Source: Helicobacter valdiviensis (GTDB lineage: Bacteria > Campylobacterota > Campylobacteria > Campylobacterales > Helicobacteraceae). Taken from it: a stretch of DNA of 64,000 nucleotides. Shown here piece after piece: positions 44,901-54,140 of this stretch (position 1 is the stretch's first letter; each line of letters opens with the position of its first letter). The stretch lies in assembly GCF_003245365.1 (NCBI RefSeq), contig NZ_NBIU01000003.1:1-64000 (forward strand). Direction: 5' to 3'. Made by a program: the position numbers and the translations under genes. The notes below the pieces were generated by a model. The model ran no database searches. It was given only the letters and a program-made list of their open reading frames with translations, and was not told the DNA's origin.

Positions 44901-45509
44901 ATTGATGAGTTGGCAGATTTGATGATGACAGGAGGAAAAGAAGCAGAAGTTTCTATTTCTCGTTTAGCACAAATGGCAAGAGCAAGTGGAATCCATTTAA
45001 TTGTAGCAACCCAACGCCCAAGTGTAGATGTAGTAACAGGGCTTATTAAAGCAAATCTTCCATCACGCATTAGCTATAAAGTAGGACAAAAAATAGATTC
45101 CAAAGTAATTTTAGATACTTTTGGTGCGGAATCGCTTTTAGGAAGAGGGGATATGCTCTTTACTCCTCCAGGTGGTGGTATTGTGCGTTTGCATGCTCCA
45201 TGGAGTAGCGAAGAGGAGATTGAAGAGATTGTGGAATTTATCAAATCTCAAAGAGCTCCAGAATATGATGAAACCTTTATGCCAAGTGAAGATGAAGCTT
45301 TGGGGCTTAGTTATGAGGGAGAAGTAGATGAACTTTATGAGGAGGCTAAACGCATTATGCTAAATGAGGGTAAGACTTCTATTAGTTATCTTCAAAGAAG
45401 GTTGAATATAGGCTACAATAAAGCTGCAAATATTGTAGAGCAAATGCAGGCTAAAGGATTTTTAAGTGCTCCAAATTCTAAAGGAGTGAGAGAGATACTA
45501 AATGCTTAG
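41931..45509 (+). CDS. ftsK: DNA translocase FtsK, apparently with an AUU start codon
   Basis: About 1192 residues. Hydrophobic N-terminal segments begin at once (NIGIIVLAIAGILSIFG), then a long Glu/Gln/Lys-rich linker (about 170-760), the ATPase with Walker A AGTTGSGKSV (about 884-893) and Walker B VVIIDELADLMM, and the DNA-reading gamma domain at the end. It couples septation to chromosome segregation. The frame is open from 41922 and has no ATG, GTG or TTG before a TTG at 42060. That TTG would remove the first membrane helix. AGGA seven bases before an ATT at 41931 makes ATT the best start. A perfect 194-base repeat lies in the linker. Confidence 0.9.
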   Translation: MKKINKELLNYKNIGIIVLAIAGILSIFGSFGILGATLKAYGDLHFKLFGYFGYLWLFALAYALSLPKPKINQIFFEKLLGIVIICLSLLILQGLFIKDSGIFSRAFSSILVPIITPAGVFLLTLCLLVFGVSLLVGQNVKDLLVHFIGDLQKEFKEMFGSKSQKQAVQSVPKQANKSFEYKDFLNKIKDFFTPLSKEEISKEPRPLTLEELIEQSPKESNVSKQEIKEIQEENLEDNNKQQQDILKEGFNPSIDEERHGVELPTYETFLSEKDEKKEEEIEIKIVHARDAKPNLQNGFVQINPEQVLEKLQKIDNLLHKEEKESDPVRIVPKPIKEEIVKNEFEEVAIQEEILPKKEFKPIKSYPKNLYAAKPFSALELEAKENDKQEEIPNTIFYYDKPPKEDLQKASIQEVETQEALEDDLKDIQNALSEELQEAQKALDYRSQESELSQIKEAIKPQILKAQQDLEEREQTFEEDESTFIEVQNSDNDLKDIQNALSEELQEAQKALDYRSQESELSQIKEAIKPQILKAQQDLEEREQTFEEDESTFIEVSYTPPKQNTMPFYNYANFQETTQNLKEIMPNMPLVMPETPNLSNTLQETKKEEIKEQPNNDLNTQENFGKEELKTFEVSQEITYLQEQPTQEKQSQESRSLNTEQPAQKQVFQGYKENQKSNLQQDFSVQNASTQENLQNPMQEFRVEKPKMLEENQALLEELTLNDESVELDNKDFILPPLDFLQTPSEERAEVDESEIDRKINDLLGKLRMFKIEGDIVRTYSGPIVTTFEFRPSPNVKVSRILTLQDDLAMALRAKTIRIQAPVPGKDVVGIEIPNQHIETIYLREILENDLFKNSASPLTLALGKDIVGNPFVTDLKKLPHLLIAGTTGSGKSVGINAMILSLLYKNSPDMLKLIMIDPKMLEFSIYNDIPHLLTPVITQAKKAIIALDSTVKEMERRYSLMSEARTKNIEGYNQKALNEGFEPFPYIVVIIDELADLMMTGGKEAEVSISRLAQMARASGIHLIVATQRPSVDVVTGLIKANLPSRISYKVGQKIDSKVILDTFGAESLLGRGDMLFTPPGGGIVRLHAPWSSEEEIEEIVEFIKSQRAPEYDETFMPSEDEALGLSYEGEVDELYEEAKRIMLNEGKTSISYLQRRLNIGYNKAANIVEQMQAKGFLSAPNSKGVREILNA
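43195..43388 (+). repeat. Tandem repeat in ftsK linker, copy 1
   Basis: 194 bases identical to 43402-43595, period 207 (69 codons), so copy number can change in frame. It encodes DLKDIQNALSEELQEAQKAL and onward to TFIEV, an acidic helical segment. Confidence 0.95.
43402..43595 (+). repeat. Tandem repeat in ftsK linker, copy 2
   Basis: Second perfect copy, separated by 13 bases from copy 1. Perfect identity at the DNA level suggests a recent duplication or ongoing homogenisation. Confidence 0.95.
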
Positions 45510-45646
45510 GCTTAACAAATAGCTTAAGTGTTGCTTGAAATCAAACTATTTGGTATGGTATAAAAGATACTGCTTTGTAATTTTAATAAAAGTTACCAAA
45601 ATTCACAGAATATTTTCAGTATTGTCTAATAAAACTCTAAAATTTT

Positions 45647-45943
45647 ATGCTATATTTATATAAATCATATTTAAGGATTTATATAAAATGGATTAAAATA
45701 TTGGTTTTAATGAGCGGTTTTTTATTTGCAGGTTTTAATTTTAATACAGCTACAAAAGAAGAATTGATGGGCATTAAAGGAATAGGTGAGGTTAAAGCAG
45801 ACGCAATTTTGGAATATAGGGAACAAAGAGAGATTAAAAGAGTGGAGGATTTGCTATTTATTAGAGGTTTTGGCAAAAAGAGTGTGGAGAATATTAAAGA
45901 ATATTTAAATACAATAGAACAAAAGGAAGTAAAAGAACAATAA
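45647..45943 (+). CDS. Helix-hairpin-helix protein, ComEA-like
   Basis: 98 residues from the ATG at 45647. A basic and hydrophobic start (IKWIKILVLMSGFLFA) looks like a signal peptide, then FNFNTATKEELMGIKGIGEVKADAI and FIRGFGKKSVENIKEYL form a two-hairpin ComEA-type DNA-binding domain. It may bind DNA in the periplasm during uptake. The start is unsure: the ATG at 45647 has no ribosome site, while AAGG at 45673-45676 would suit an ATA at 45683 that gives a normal-length signal peptide. Confidence 0.75.
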   Translation: MLYLYKSYLRIYIKWIKILVLMSGFLFAGFNFNTATKEELMGIKGIGEVKADAILEYREQREIKRVEDLLFIRGFGKKSVENIKEYLNTIEQKEVKEQ

Positions 45944-45962
45944 AAATTAAGCTTCGTTGGCT

Positions 45963-45968
45963 TATAAT
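45963..45968 (+). promoter_or_regulatory. -10 element of ilvC
   Basis: TATAAT, 33 bases before the ilvC ATG. AGAGGGCA sits between as ribosome site. No leader peptide or attenuator is visible. Confidence 0.5.
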
Positions 45969-45988
45969 AAACGCTAAATTTTAAATAA

Positions 45989-47024
<1,036 letters not shown>

Positions 47025-47026
<2 letters not shown>

Positions 47027-47045
47027 GCACAAGTTTCTTGTGCTT
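47025..47045 (+). terminator. Hairpin after ilvC
   Basis: AAGCACAAG, three-base loop, CTTGTGCTT: a perfect 9-bp stem overlapping the stop codon. No T run follows, so termination may be incomplete. Confidence 0.6.
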
Positions 47046-47158
47046 ATGTAAGATGAAAAATAAAACGATACTTTTTGGTTGCATTTTATCTTTTTTCATG
47101 CCTTAAACTTAAACATTTTGCTTTGCAAGTTTAGATAAAAACTTTATTTTGGTTTCAT

Positions 47159-47365
47159 TTAATCTTTATCATTACCTTTATTGTTTAAAACAATGTGAGT
47201 ATTTTTGAGTGTATTCTCATAAAAGATTACTTTTTGCTTTAAAGCTTTGAGAATATAGATAGTTTTCATTCTCTAAAAAATTGTATTATTACTCACAAAC
47301 TCATAGCTTTTAGCTTTCTATTGCATAAGCTAGTTTAGAAACTCCTCTTTAGCTACTTTAATGTC
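47159..47365 (-). pseudogene. Decayed minus-strand gene with in-frame stops
   Basis: One frame of about 68 codons reads DIKVAKEEFLN, stop, then KAKSYEFVSNNTIF, stop, then MKTIYILKALKQKVIFYENT and NTHIVLNNKGNDKD, stop. The three internal stops are all TAG. Residue content is protein-like, but I recognise no family. It is best read as a decayed gene. Confidence 0.3.
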
Positions 47366-47807
47366 TAATAATTTTTTTGATTGTTTTTATTAAAATTACT
47401 AAGAAAAAATAAAAACAAAAGAAGAATATTTGTATAAGAAATCAAAGTGGAAATACTAGAAATATTTAAGAAATACATGTAACTATCTTCTAAATCTTGA
47501 AACCACTACATATATTTTTAAAATAAAAGGTGGTTAAAATATGATTTATAGGTATTTAAAGAGGATGGTTGTGTCAAATTTATAAGATTATTTTAATAAA
47601 ATGGCAACTTTCACTAAGAACTTTTATGGTTTTTGGATAGGAAATATTAGCTTTTAATATCGCATTAACCAAGCTTTACACAGCTTTTAAACGCTTATTT
47701 AGGATAAAACAGACATTTTGGGATTTTAATTCTTGTTTGTAGAAATTTGGAAATGGAACTTTTATGTGTATTTAATACCGTATTTTTTGTTAAAAAATAG
47801 ATAAATC

Positions 47808-48087
47808 TTAAGCAATATACTATTGCTACAAGCAAGTTATATGGGTAAAAGAGCGAAGTTTTGGAATATGCTAGTAAAAGGTTCAGTAATAAATCTATAC
47901 TTTTGCAGTAATAAAAGGTAATGATTATGGTGTGATAAGTCTTGAAACTTCTCTGCAAAGTTTTAAACTTTATAGTATTGCAAAAGGCGTGAATGGAGAT
48001 AATCTTTATAGGTTTGATAAAATTGGTGGTATATATGTTTTGCAAAAAGGCAAGTTTTGGCTTGATGTAAAGAAGATAGTATCATAG
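47808..48087 (+). pseudogene. Decayed plus-strand gene, C-terminal part
   Basis: Pieces read QYTIATSKLYG, stop, KSEVLEYASKRFSNKSILLQ, stops, and then an open stretch from GNDYGVISLETSLQSF to GKFWLDVKKIVS ending in TAG at 48085-48087. They line up in order, as expected for one decayed gene. No start and no known domain. Confidence 0.4.
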
Positions 48088-48343
48088 TCATGCAAACTTC
48101 TGCGTAAGGAGGTTTTTGTGATGGGATTATTGAATTTATCTTAAAAAATGGAGTGAAAATAGAATATAAAACTAGAAAAGAAGTTTAGAATAGATATATT
48201 TTATGATAAGAAAATTATTTGGAATGTGAGATAAATTTAGAATGATTAATTTATGTAAAATAAGTATAAAACTATAGGAAGAAGGCTATAATCGCCACTA
48301 TCTTGCTTTGAAGATAAAAAATAATTTTTTTAAGATAAGAGGA

Positions 48344-48619
48344 TTAGCCTCTATCTTTTAAGCCTAATTTTTCAATCAAGCTTGCATAGCGTTTAAAATC
48401 ACTCTTTCTTAAATAAGAAAGCAATCTTTTTCTATGAGAAACCATTTTTCTCAAACCCAAACGGCTTGAATGATCTTTTTGGTTGATTTTTAAATGCTCG
48501 GTTAGAGTTTTAATTCTATCACTTAAAAGTGCCACTTGCACTTCAACTGAACCTGTATCTTTTGGATTTCTAGCAAAAGCAGAAGTAATTTCTCTTTTTT
48601 TCGCCGAATCTTGAGCCAT
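48344..48619 (-). CDS. rpsO: 30S ribosomal protein S15
   Basis: 91 residues with the S15 core: [19 protein letters not shown] and [17 protein letters not shown]. It binds early to 16S rRNA. The ATG at 48619 follows a strong GGAGGT site; upstream codons to 48679 precede this site. It diverges from flhA as in H. pylori. Confidence 0.97.
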   Translation of the reverse strand: MAQDSAKKREITSAFARNPKDTGSVEVQVALLSDRIKTLTEHLKINQKDHSSRLGLRKMVSHRKRLLSYLRKSDFKRYASLIEKLGLKDRG

Positions 48620-48776
48620 GATAAGACCTCCTGATTGGTAATTTAAAATTAAAGCTGAAATTCTAGCATAATTTTGCAAAAAAACACTAAAATTTATAAA
48701 ATTATTTGCCCTTTTTGGCTAAAAAGGCTAAAATTACAGATTGAATTTAAAAAATTAAAAAGTTTTGGGAGTAAAA

Positions 48777-51047
48777 TTGGCAAAAAGTAGCGGTGCTAAA
48801 TCTTCATTTTTGAGTAAAATTACACCTTTTTTTGGGTTTTTAACTGGTTCTAAAGATTTAACAGTTGTCTTTTTTATCGTGGCAATTTTGGCGATTATTA
48901 TCGTTCCTTTGCCTAGTGCGTTATTGGATTTTTTCTTAGCGATTTCTATTGCACTTTCTGCCCTTATTATCTTAATAGCACTTTATGTGAAAAAGCCTAC
49001 CGATTTTTCTGCATTCCCAACTTTACTTTTGATTGTTACGCTTTTTAGGCTTTCTTTAAATATTGCTACTACAAGAATGATTTTAAGCAATGGACATATG
49101 GGACCAGAGGCTGTGAGCGATATTATTACTGCATTTGGGCAGTTTGTAGTAGGTGGAAACTATGTAATAGGTGTGATTTTATTTATTATTTTAGTGATTA
49201 TTAACTTTATGGTTGTTACTAATGGTTCTACGCGTGTTTCAGAGGTAAAAGCAAGATTTACACTAGATGCAATGCCAGGAAAACAAATGGCAATTGATGC
49301 GGATTTAAATACAGGACTTATAGGACAAGAAGAGGCAAAAGCAAGACGCGATGAACTAGCAGCCGAAGCAGACTTTTATGGCTCTATGGATGGTGCGAAT
49401 AAATTTGTAAAAGGTGATGCAATTGCAGGGATTATCATCACACTTATTAATATTATTGGCGGATTTTTAATTGGCGTATTTCAAAAAGATATGACGGCTG
49501 CAGATTCTGCTTCTACTTTTACTATTCTTACCATTGGTGATGGGCTTGTTTCACAGCTTCCAGCTCTTATTGTTTCTACGGCTACAGGTATTATTGTTAC
49601 GCGTTTTAGTAAAGAGGGAGAAAATTTTGCAGCAGGGATTATTGATCAGCTTGTAAATGAGTCTAAGACACTTTTGATTGTGGGCTGTATTTTATTAATG
49701 TTTGCATTAGTCCCAGGGCTTCCTACGCTTTCTTTAGGCTTTGTGGGACTTTTATTTTTGACTTTGGCATTATTGCTTAGCAAACAAAAAGATGGAGAGG
49801 CGTGGAAATTTGTAGAAAATCTTCTTAAAAAGGCTAGGAAGCCTAAAAATGCAGAAGCAGGAAGTAAAGAAACAGATCTCCCACAAAGAACGCAAGGCGG
49901 TGGTGCTAAGGGCACACAAGGAGCACAAGAAGTAGCAAAGCCACAAGTGCCTAAAGAGAGTGAAGAAGATAGAAGAAAAAGAGAAGAAGCAGAGATTGAT
50001 AAAGCGCTTAAAGTTAAAATTTTGCGTGTGGAGCTTGGTTATCAGCTTATTAAATTTGCAGATCCAGCACAAGGGGGAGAGCTTGTCAATAAAATCCGTT
50101 CTATTAGAAAGGTAATGGCAACAGATTATGGGATTTTAGTGCCTATGGTGCATTTAAGAGATGATTTAAATTTAGCACCTGATGAGTATAAAATACTTTT
50201 AAAAGAAATTGAGATAGGGCGTGGGAAAATTATGGTGGATAAGTATTTGGCGATTGCTTCTAGTGGATTTGCAGGAGAATTGCCTGATGGAATTCCTACT
50301 AAAGAGCCTGTTTTTGGGCTTGATGCGTATTGGATTAGTGAATCACAAAAAGAAGATGCGATTATTGAGGGTTATACTACAATAGATGGTGCAACAGTGA
50401 TTAGCACCCACATTCAAGAGCTTATCAAACTCTATGCAGAGGAGCTTCTAACGCGTCAAGAAGTGCATAATTTACTTGGAAAACTCGCACAAGACTATCC
50501 AGTATTAGCAGAGGAGATTAAGGGCGTTGGCGTGGGGACAATCCAGCATATTTTAAAAGAATTATTGCATGAGCAAATTCCTATTAAGGATATGCTAAGT
50601 ATTTCAGAGGCTATTGCAGATGGTTTTCCAGCGTATAAAGGGGACTTGCCAACTTTAACAGAATATGTAAGGGCTTGTTTAAAACGCCTTATTACGCATA
50701 ACTTCCAGAATGAAGAAGGAATATTGCGTTATTTTGTGTTCTCGCCAAGTTTAGAGCAGTTTTTACTAGAAAAGCTACCAGATGGTCAAAAAATAGGACA
50801 AAGATTGCGTTTAAGCCCTACAGAATCCCAAAGTCTTTTGGATGCGATTAATGTAGCAAGACAAAAAAGTAGTTCTTTGGGTGCGGTGCCTATGATAATA
50901 GGTGGGATACCTATGGTTTTACGCAAACCTATTGCAATATTCTTAGAGCAGTATGGATTTGGTAGAAATGTGATTGCACTAAGCAATGCAGAGATTGATT
51001 ATCAAAGCAAATATGAAATTTTGGGGGCTATTGAATTCCCTATTTAA
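48777..51047 (+). CDS. flhA: Flagellar export gate protein FlhA
   Basis: 756 residues. About eight N-terminal membrane helices (to about 330), the FHIPEP signature GSTRVSEVKARFTLDAMPGK, then a linker rich in Lys/Gln and the cytoplasmic domain. FlhA forms the export channel for flagellar proteins. I prefer the TTG at 48777, five bases after GGGAG; the frame begins at another TTG at 48765. It is followed by the DHH gene after nine bases. Confidence 0.96.
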   Translation: MAKSSGAKSSFLSKITPFFGFLTGSKDLTVVFFIVAILAIIIVPLPSALLDFFLAISIALSALIILIALYVKKPTDFSAFPTLLLIVTLFRLSLNIATTRMILSNGHMGPEAVSDIITAFGQFVVGGNYVIGVILFIILVIINFMVVTNGSTRVSEVKARFTLDAMPGKQMAIDADLNTGLIGQEEAKARRDELAAEADFYGSMDGANKFVKGDAIAGIIITLINIIGGFLIGVFQKDMTAADSASTFTILTIGDGLVSQLPALIVSTATGIIVTRFSKEGENFAAGIIDQLVNESKTLLIVGCILLMFALVPGLPTLSLGFVGLLFLTLALLLSKQKDGEAWKFVENLLKKARKPKNAEAGSKETDLPQRTQGGGAKGTQGAQEVAKPQVPKESEEDRRKREEAEIDKALKVKILRVELGYQLIKFADPAQGGELVNKIRSIRKVMATDYGILVPMVHLRDDLNLAPDEYKILLKEIEIGRGKIMVDKYLAIASSGFAGELPDGIPTKEPVFGLDAYWISESQKEDAIIEGYTTIDGATVISTHIQELIKLYAEELLTRQEVHNLLGKLAQDYPVLAEEIKGVGVGTIQHILKELLHEQIPIKDMLSISEAIADGFPAYKGDLPTLTEYVRACLKRLITHNFQNEEGILRYFVFSPSLEQFLLEKLPDGQKIGQRLRLSPTESQSLLDAINVARQKSSSLGAVPMIIGGIPMVLRKPIAIFLEQYGFGRNVIALSNAEIDYQSKYEILGAIEFPI

Positions 51048-51056
51048 AGGAAATGA

Positions 51057-52112
51057 ATGAATTTTTATCATCTTTCTCATATTGATTTAGATGGCTATGG
51101 ATGCCAACTTGTATCAAGAGAGTTTTTTAAAGAGCATAATTTGTTTTTTTATAATGCAAATTATGGCAAAGAAGTTATGGCAAGATTGGAGCAGATTTTT
51201 AGAGCAATTAAGGCAGATATTAAAGTTGAGAGCTATATTTTAATTAGTGATTTAAATTTAACGCTTAGTGAGTGTGAAGAGCTTAAAAAAGCGGTTTTGG
51301 AGCTAAATTTAGCAGGAGGCAAGGTAAACTATGAGCTTTTAGATCACCATAAAAGTGGAGCAGAGTGTGCTTCTAAATATGAGTGGTATTATTTAGACAC
51401 TAAAAGATGTGCTACTAAAATTGTATATGAAACATTTTTGGAGAGGTTTTCTTTAGAAGATACTACAAAAGCTTGGCTAGAGCCTATGGTAGAAATGATA
51501 AATAGCATTGATTTATGGCAAGAGCAAGAAAAATATTTTGAATTTGGTAAAGTTGCAATGCGTTTAATTGTGGAAGCAAAAGAGCTTAATAGATTTATGT
51601 TTGATGATGCAGATAGAGCCTATAAGATAGAATTGCTTCAAAAAAGTGCAAAGTTTTTAAAAGAAGCTAGAGGCTATATTATGCTAGATAATGCTATTTT
51701 GGCATTAAAAAAGGAATTTTTAGGAGGAGATTTAAATAGTGAGAGTTTAGATAATCTTGCTTCTAATTATCAAGTGGCACTTTTAGAGCAACAAAAAGAG
51801 CGTTGCAGTGTTTATTGTGGTAAATTTAGGGGATTTTTGAGTTATAGCATTGGTAATATTTCGGTATTGGCAAATTTGTTTTTAAAGAAAAATCCAGATT
51901 TTGACTTTTTTATGGATGTGAGTGCTAGAGGAAATGTGTCTTTAAGAGCCAATAATGCCTGTGATGTGAGTGCAATTTCCCAGAAGTATTTTAATGGCGG
52001 AGGGCATTTAAATGCAAGTGGGGGCAAAATAGAGGGCTTTAAAGAAAGCTTTGTTTATGAGGATATTAAAGAAGCCATTAAGGAAATTTTTATAGGAGAA
52101 GAAAATGGATAA
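51057..52112 (+). CDS. DHH-family phosphoesterase
   Basis: 351 residues. DHH-type motifs: HIDLDGYG near the start, ISDLNL, LDHHKSG, and the C-terminal DHHA1 motif FNGGGHLNASGG. The family includes nanoRNases and cyclic-dinucleotide phosphodiesterases; the substrate is not evident. Its place directly after flhA matches H. pylori. It overlaps the small downstream gene by eight bases. Confidence 0.87.
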   Translation: MNFYHLSHIDLDGYGCQLVSREFFKEHNLFFYNANYGKEVMARLEQIFRAIKADIKVESYILISDLNLTLSECEELKKAVLELNLAGGKVNYELLDHHKSGAECASKYEWYYLDTKRCATKIVYETFLERFSLEDTTKAWLEPMVEMINSIDLWQEQEKYFEFGKVAMRLIVEAKELNRFMFDDADRAYKIELLQKSAKFLKEARGYIMLDNAILALKKEFLGGDLNSESLDNLASNYQVALLEQQKERCSVYCGKFRGFLSYSIGNISVLANLFLKKNPDFDFFMDVSARGNVSLRANNACDVSAISQKYFNGGGHLNASGGKIEGFKESFVYEDIKEAIKEIFIGEENG

Positions 52113-52341
52113 GCAAATTAAAGAATTAAAAGAAGAGATTGAGGAGTTATCAATCCAACTTAGTGATATGTTATGTGTAGCATTAAGACTTAGTGGAGTG
52201 AGGGAAGAAGTATTGCAAGAAGCACTTGATAGCTATATTGAGCTTATAGATGAAGAAAGCGAAGAATATGGACAAGAAGAGATACTGGCAAATTTAGAGA
52301 AGCTAAAAGCAACCAAGCCCAAGCTTTTTGGAGTGCAATAG
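52105..52341 (+). CDS. Small acidic protein of unknown function
   Basis: 78 residues, strongly acidic and helical (KQIKELKEEIEELSIQLSD starts a likely coiled coil). No known domain. AGGAGAAGAAA precedes the ATG inside the DHH gene, and its stop directly touches the purN start, so it is clearly translated in this operon. Confidence 0.6.
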   Translation: MDKQIKELKEEIEELSIQLSDMLCVALRLSGVREEVLQEALDSYIELIDEESEEYGQEEILANLEKLKATKPKLFGVQ

Positions 52342-53010
52342 ATGGTAAAACGCATTGCAATTTTATTTAGTGGAAATGGGAGCAATTTAGAAGCATTGAT
52401 TAAGGCATTGCATAATCAGTGGTTTAAAAAAGATTGTAGTGTTTTTAAAAATGGCTATGCGGGGTTTATTATAGGTGGGATTGCAAATAATTTTGTCAAA
52501 GCAAAAGAGGGGGAAAATGGGGCTTTTAAGGTGGAGGTTGTGTTGGCACTTAGTAATAAAATAGATGCTTATGGATTAGTGCGTGCCAAGAATTTAGGGG
52601 TTAAAACGCAAATTGTAGAAAGCAAAGGAAAAACAAGAGAAGAGTTTGATACAAAGCTAGTAGAGATTTTAAAGCCTTTGGAGCTTGATTTGTGCGTTTT
52701 GGCTGGATTTATGCGAATTCTTACGCCTAAATTTACACAAGAGATTAAAGCACTAAATATCCATCCTTCACTTTTGCCACTTTTTAAAGGAGCTCATGGT
52801 ATAGAAGAAAGCTTTCAATCAGATATGAAAGTGGGGGGAGTGAGTGTGCATAGAGTGAGCGAAGAGTTAGATGGTGGTGAGCTAGTCGCACAAGCACTAA
52901 TGGCTAAAGAAGAGGGAATGAGCCTAGAAAGTTATGAGGAGAAAATCCACAAGATTGAGCATATTTTATACCCACTAGCGGTGCTAGAGGAGCTTTATAA
53001 ATCAAATTGA
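52342..53010 (+). CDS. purN: Phosphoribosylglycinamide formyltransferase
   Basis: 222 residues. GNGSNLEAL binds phosphate; [25 protein letters not shown] (Asn and His of the active site) and the Asp loop [11 protein letters not shown] are complete. It transfers formyl from 10-formyl-THF to GAR in purine synthesis. It is longer than the common 190-210 residues because of an insert (about 25-60). It gives a useful contrast to the Asn-lacking formyltransferases at 31-34 kb. Confidence 0.92.
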   Translation: MVKRIAILFSGNGSNLEALIKALHNQWFKKDCSVFKNGYAGFIIGGIANNFVKAKEGENGAFKVEVVLALSNKIDAYGLVRAKNLGVKTQIVESKGKTREEFDTKLVEILKPLELDLCVLAGFMRILTPKFTQEIKALNIHPSLLPLFKGAHGIEESFQSDMKVGGVSVHRVSEELDGGELVAQALMAKEEGMSLESYEEKIHKIEHILYPLAVLEELYKSN

Positions 53011-53996
53011 TGGTAGAGTTTTAAAATGTGATCTTCTTCTAGCATTTGTGGATCTATTTTATTTGTATCAAAATTAAACTTTTTAAAATCTTCAAGCAAA
53101 ATAAAATCTTCAGGGGGAAGCAAAGAGCCTCTTGATTGTTTGATATAGGGGAAGTGGTATTGGCATAATTCGGAGCGATAATAAGTAGAGTTTTTACCTT
53201 TCATATGTTCATAATATAAAGATTGATTATCTTTAATTTCTACTCTTTGCTGAAATGAGATAGCTTGATTTTTCATGAGTGGTTGGTCAGAAGCTTCATG
53301 TAGGCCATAATTTCCAATATAAACTCTATTATTATATACATGGAAGTCTGCCCTTGAAAGAAAGAGAGCATCATAGGATTTTAAAGGAAGGTAGAATTGT
53401 TTATAAAGCTTTTTGGCGTCATAAATATGATCTACATCAAGCTTTATGAACCATTCTCCTTTCGGGATATGATTAGCCACATATTCATAATATTTGTAAA
53501 GCTTATTTTCTTCTTTTTGTGGATTTATCATTTGGACTTCATGGGGATATTTTATAGGTATGAAGCTTGGAAATTTTTTGCAAAAATCTAAAATAATTTC
53601 TTCGCTACCATCTGTGCAATCATTATAACCTATCACTCCTCTTTGGATTGCAGGAAGCATAGATTCTAGGCTGAATTTAAGAGTTTTTGCTTCATTTTTT
53701 ACGCGAATAAAAGCCCAAGGATTAAGTTTAGATTTTGGATTGCTAGCTTTTTGATCTAAACTAAAGAAACCATAATGCTTACCATCGCTAATACGATTCT
53801 TTTGGATAAAATCTTCATTTGAATTTTCTGTAATTCTTTGTAGAATATCACTTGGAATGTAGGAGTCTAACTGATTTCTTGGAATAAAAATGTGGCAATC
53901 GGAGAATTTTTGTCTAATTTTGCGTTTTGTATTTTTGTTTAAAGCAAATGCACTAAAAAATTCTGCAAGAAATTTCCGCAGATAAAATTCAAACAT
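52995..53996 (-). CDS. cgtA: CgtA-like beta-1,4-N-acetylgalactosaminyltransferase
   Basis: 333 residues, very like Campylobacter jejuni CgtA as I recall it. [35 protein letters not shown] and [12 protein letters not shown] are almost word for word. The DxD motif is KLDVDHIYD. CgtA adds GalNAc to a (sialylated) galactose on lipo-oligosaccharide, making GM2-like ganglioside mimics. It acts at the inner membrane. No sialic acid genes are in the window, so the acceptor is open. It converges with purN, overlapping it by 16 bases. Confidence 0.85.
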   Translation of the reverse strand: MFEFYLRKFLAEFFSAFALNKNTKRKIRQKFSDCHIFIPRNQLDSYIPSDILQRITENSNEDFIQKNRISDGKHYGFFSLDQKASNPKSKLNPWAFIRVKNEAKTLKFSLESMLPAIQRGVIGYNDCTDGSEEIILDFCKKFPSFIPIKYPHEVQMINPQKEENKLYKYYEYVANHIPKGEWFIKLDVDHIYDAKKLYKQFYLPLKSYDALFLSRADFHVYNNRVYIGNYGLHEASDQPLMKNQAISFQQRVEIKDNQSLYYEHMKGKNSTYYRSELCQYHFPYIKQSRGSLLPPEDFILLEDFKKFNFDTNKIDPQMLEEDHILKLYHQFDL

Positions 53997-54016
53997 TTAA
54001 AAATCCTTATATATTA

Positions 54017-54057
54017 TTATGTTATATAGATATTTTACCAAAAACACTATAACATAA
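54017..54057. repeat. Inverted repeat between divergent glycosyltransferase genes
   Basis: TTATGTTATA (54017-54026) and TATAACATAA (54048-54057), perfect 10-base arms 21 bases apart, in the region from which cgtA and the GT25 gene diverge. A shared operator or hairpin is possible. Confidence 0.4.
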
Positions 54058-54091
54058 GCATAAAAGCTTATATAGCTAGTTAGAAGTGTGA

Positions 54092-54097
54092 TATAAT
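54092..54097 (+). promoter_or_regulatory. -10 element of the GT25-GT4 operon
   Basis: TATAAT in GTGATATAATTTTC, 44 bases before the ATG at 54141. Confidence 0.45.
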
Positions 54098-54140
54098 TTT
54101 CTTATATTTTAAAGTTAATAAATGGATAGAAGCAGGTAGA

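Larger units (their letters stand above)
47046..48343. other. 1.3-kb gene-poor stretch with decayed genes
   Basis: No intact gene. Two stretches keep long protein-like frames broken by stops (listed separately). Between them (about 47390-47800) the DNA is AT-rich with nothing I can support. A further short trace (DGIIEFILKNGVKIEYKTRKEV then stop) lies near 48121-48190. Confidence 0.55.

Noticed and set aside
47695-48045. Open frame of 116 codons on the minus strand
   Set aside because: It is opposite the decayed plus-strand gene whose pieces read as protein, and its own translation is low-complexity with many Cys, Tyr and Ile and no start signal.
52342-53010. Third operon-type sugar formyltransferase
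   Set aside because: Complete GAR transformylase motifs, including NIHPSLLP, identify it as PurN.
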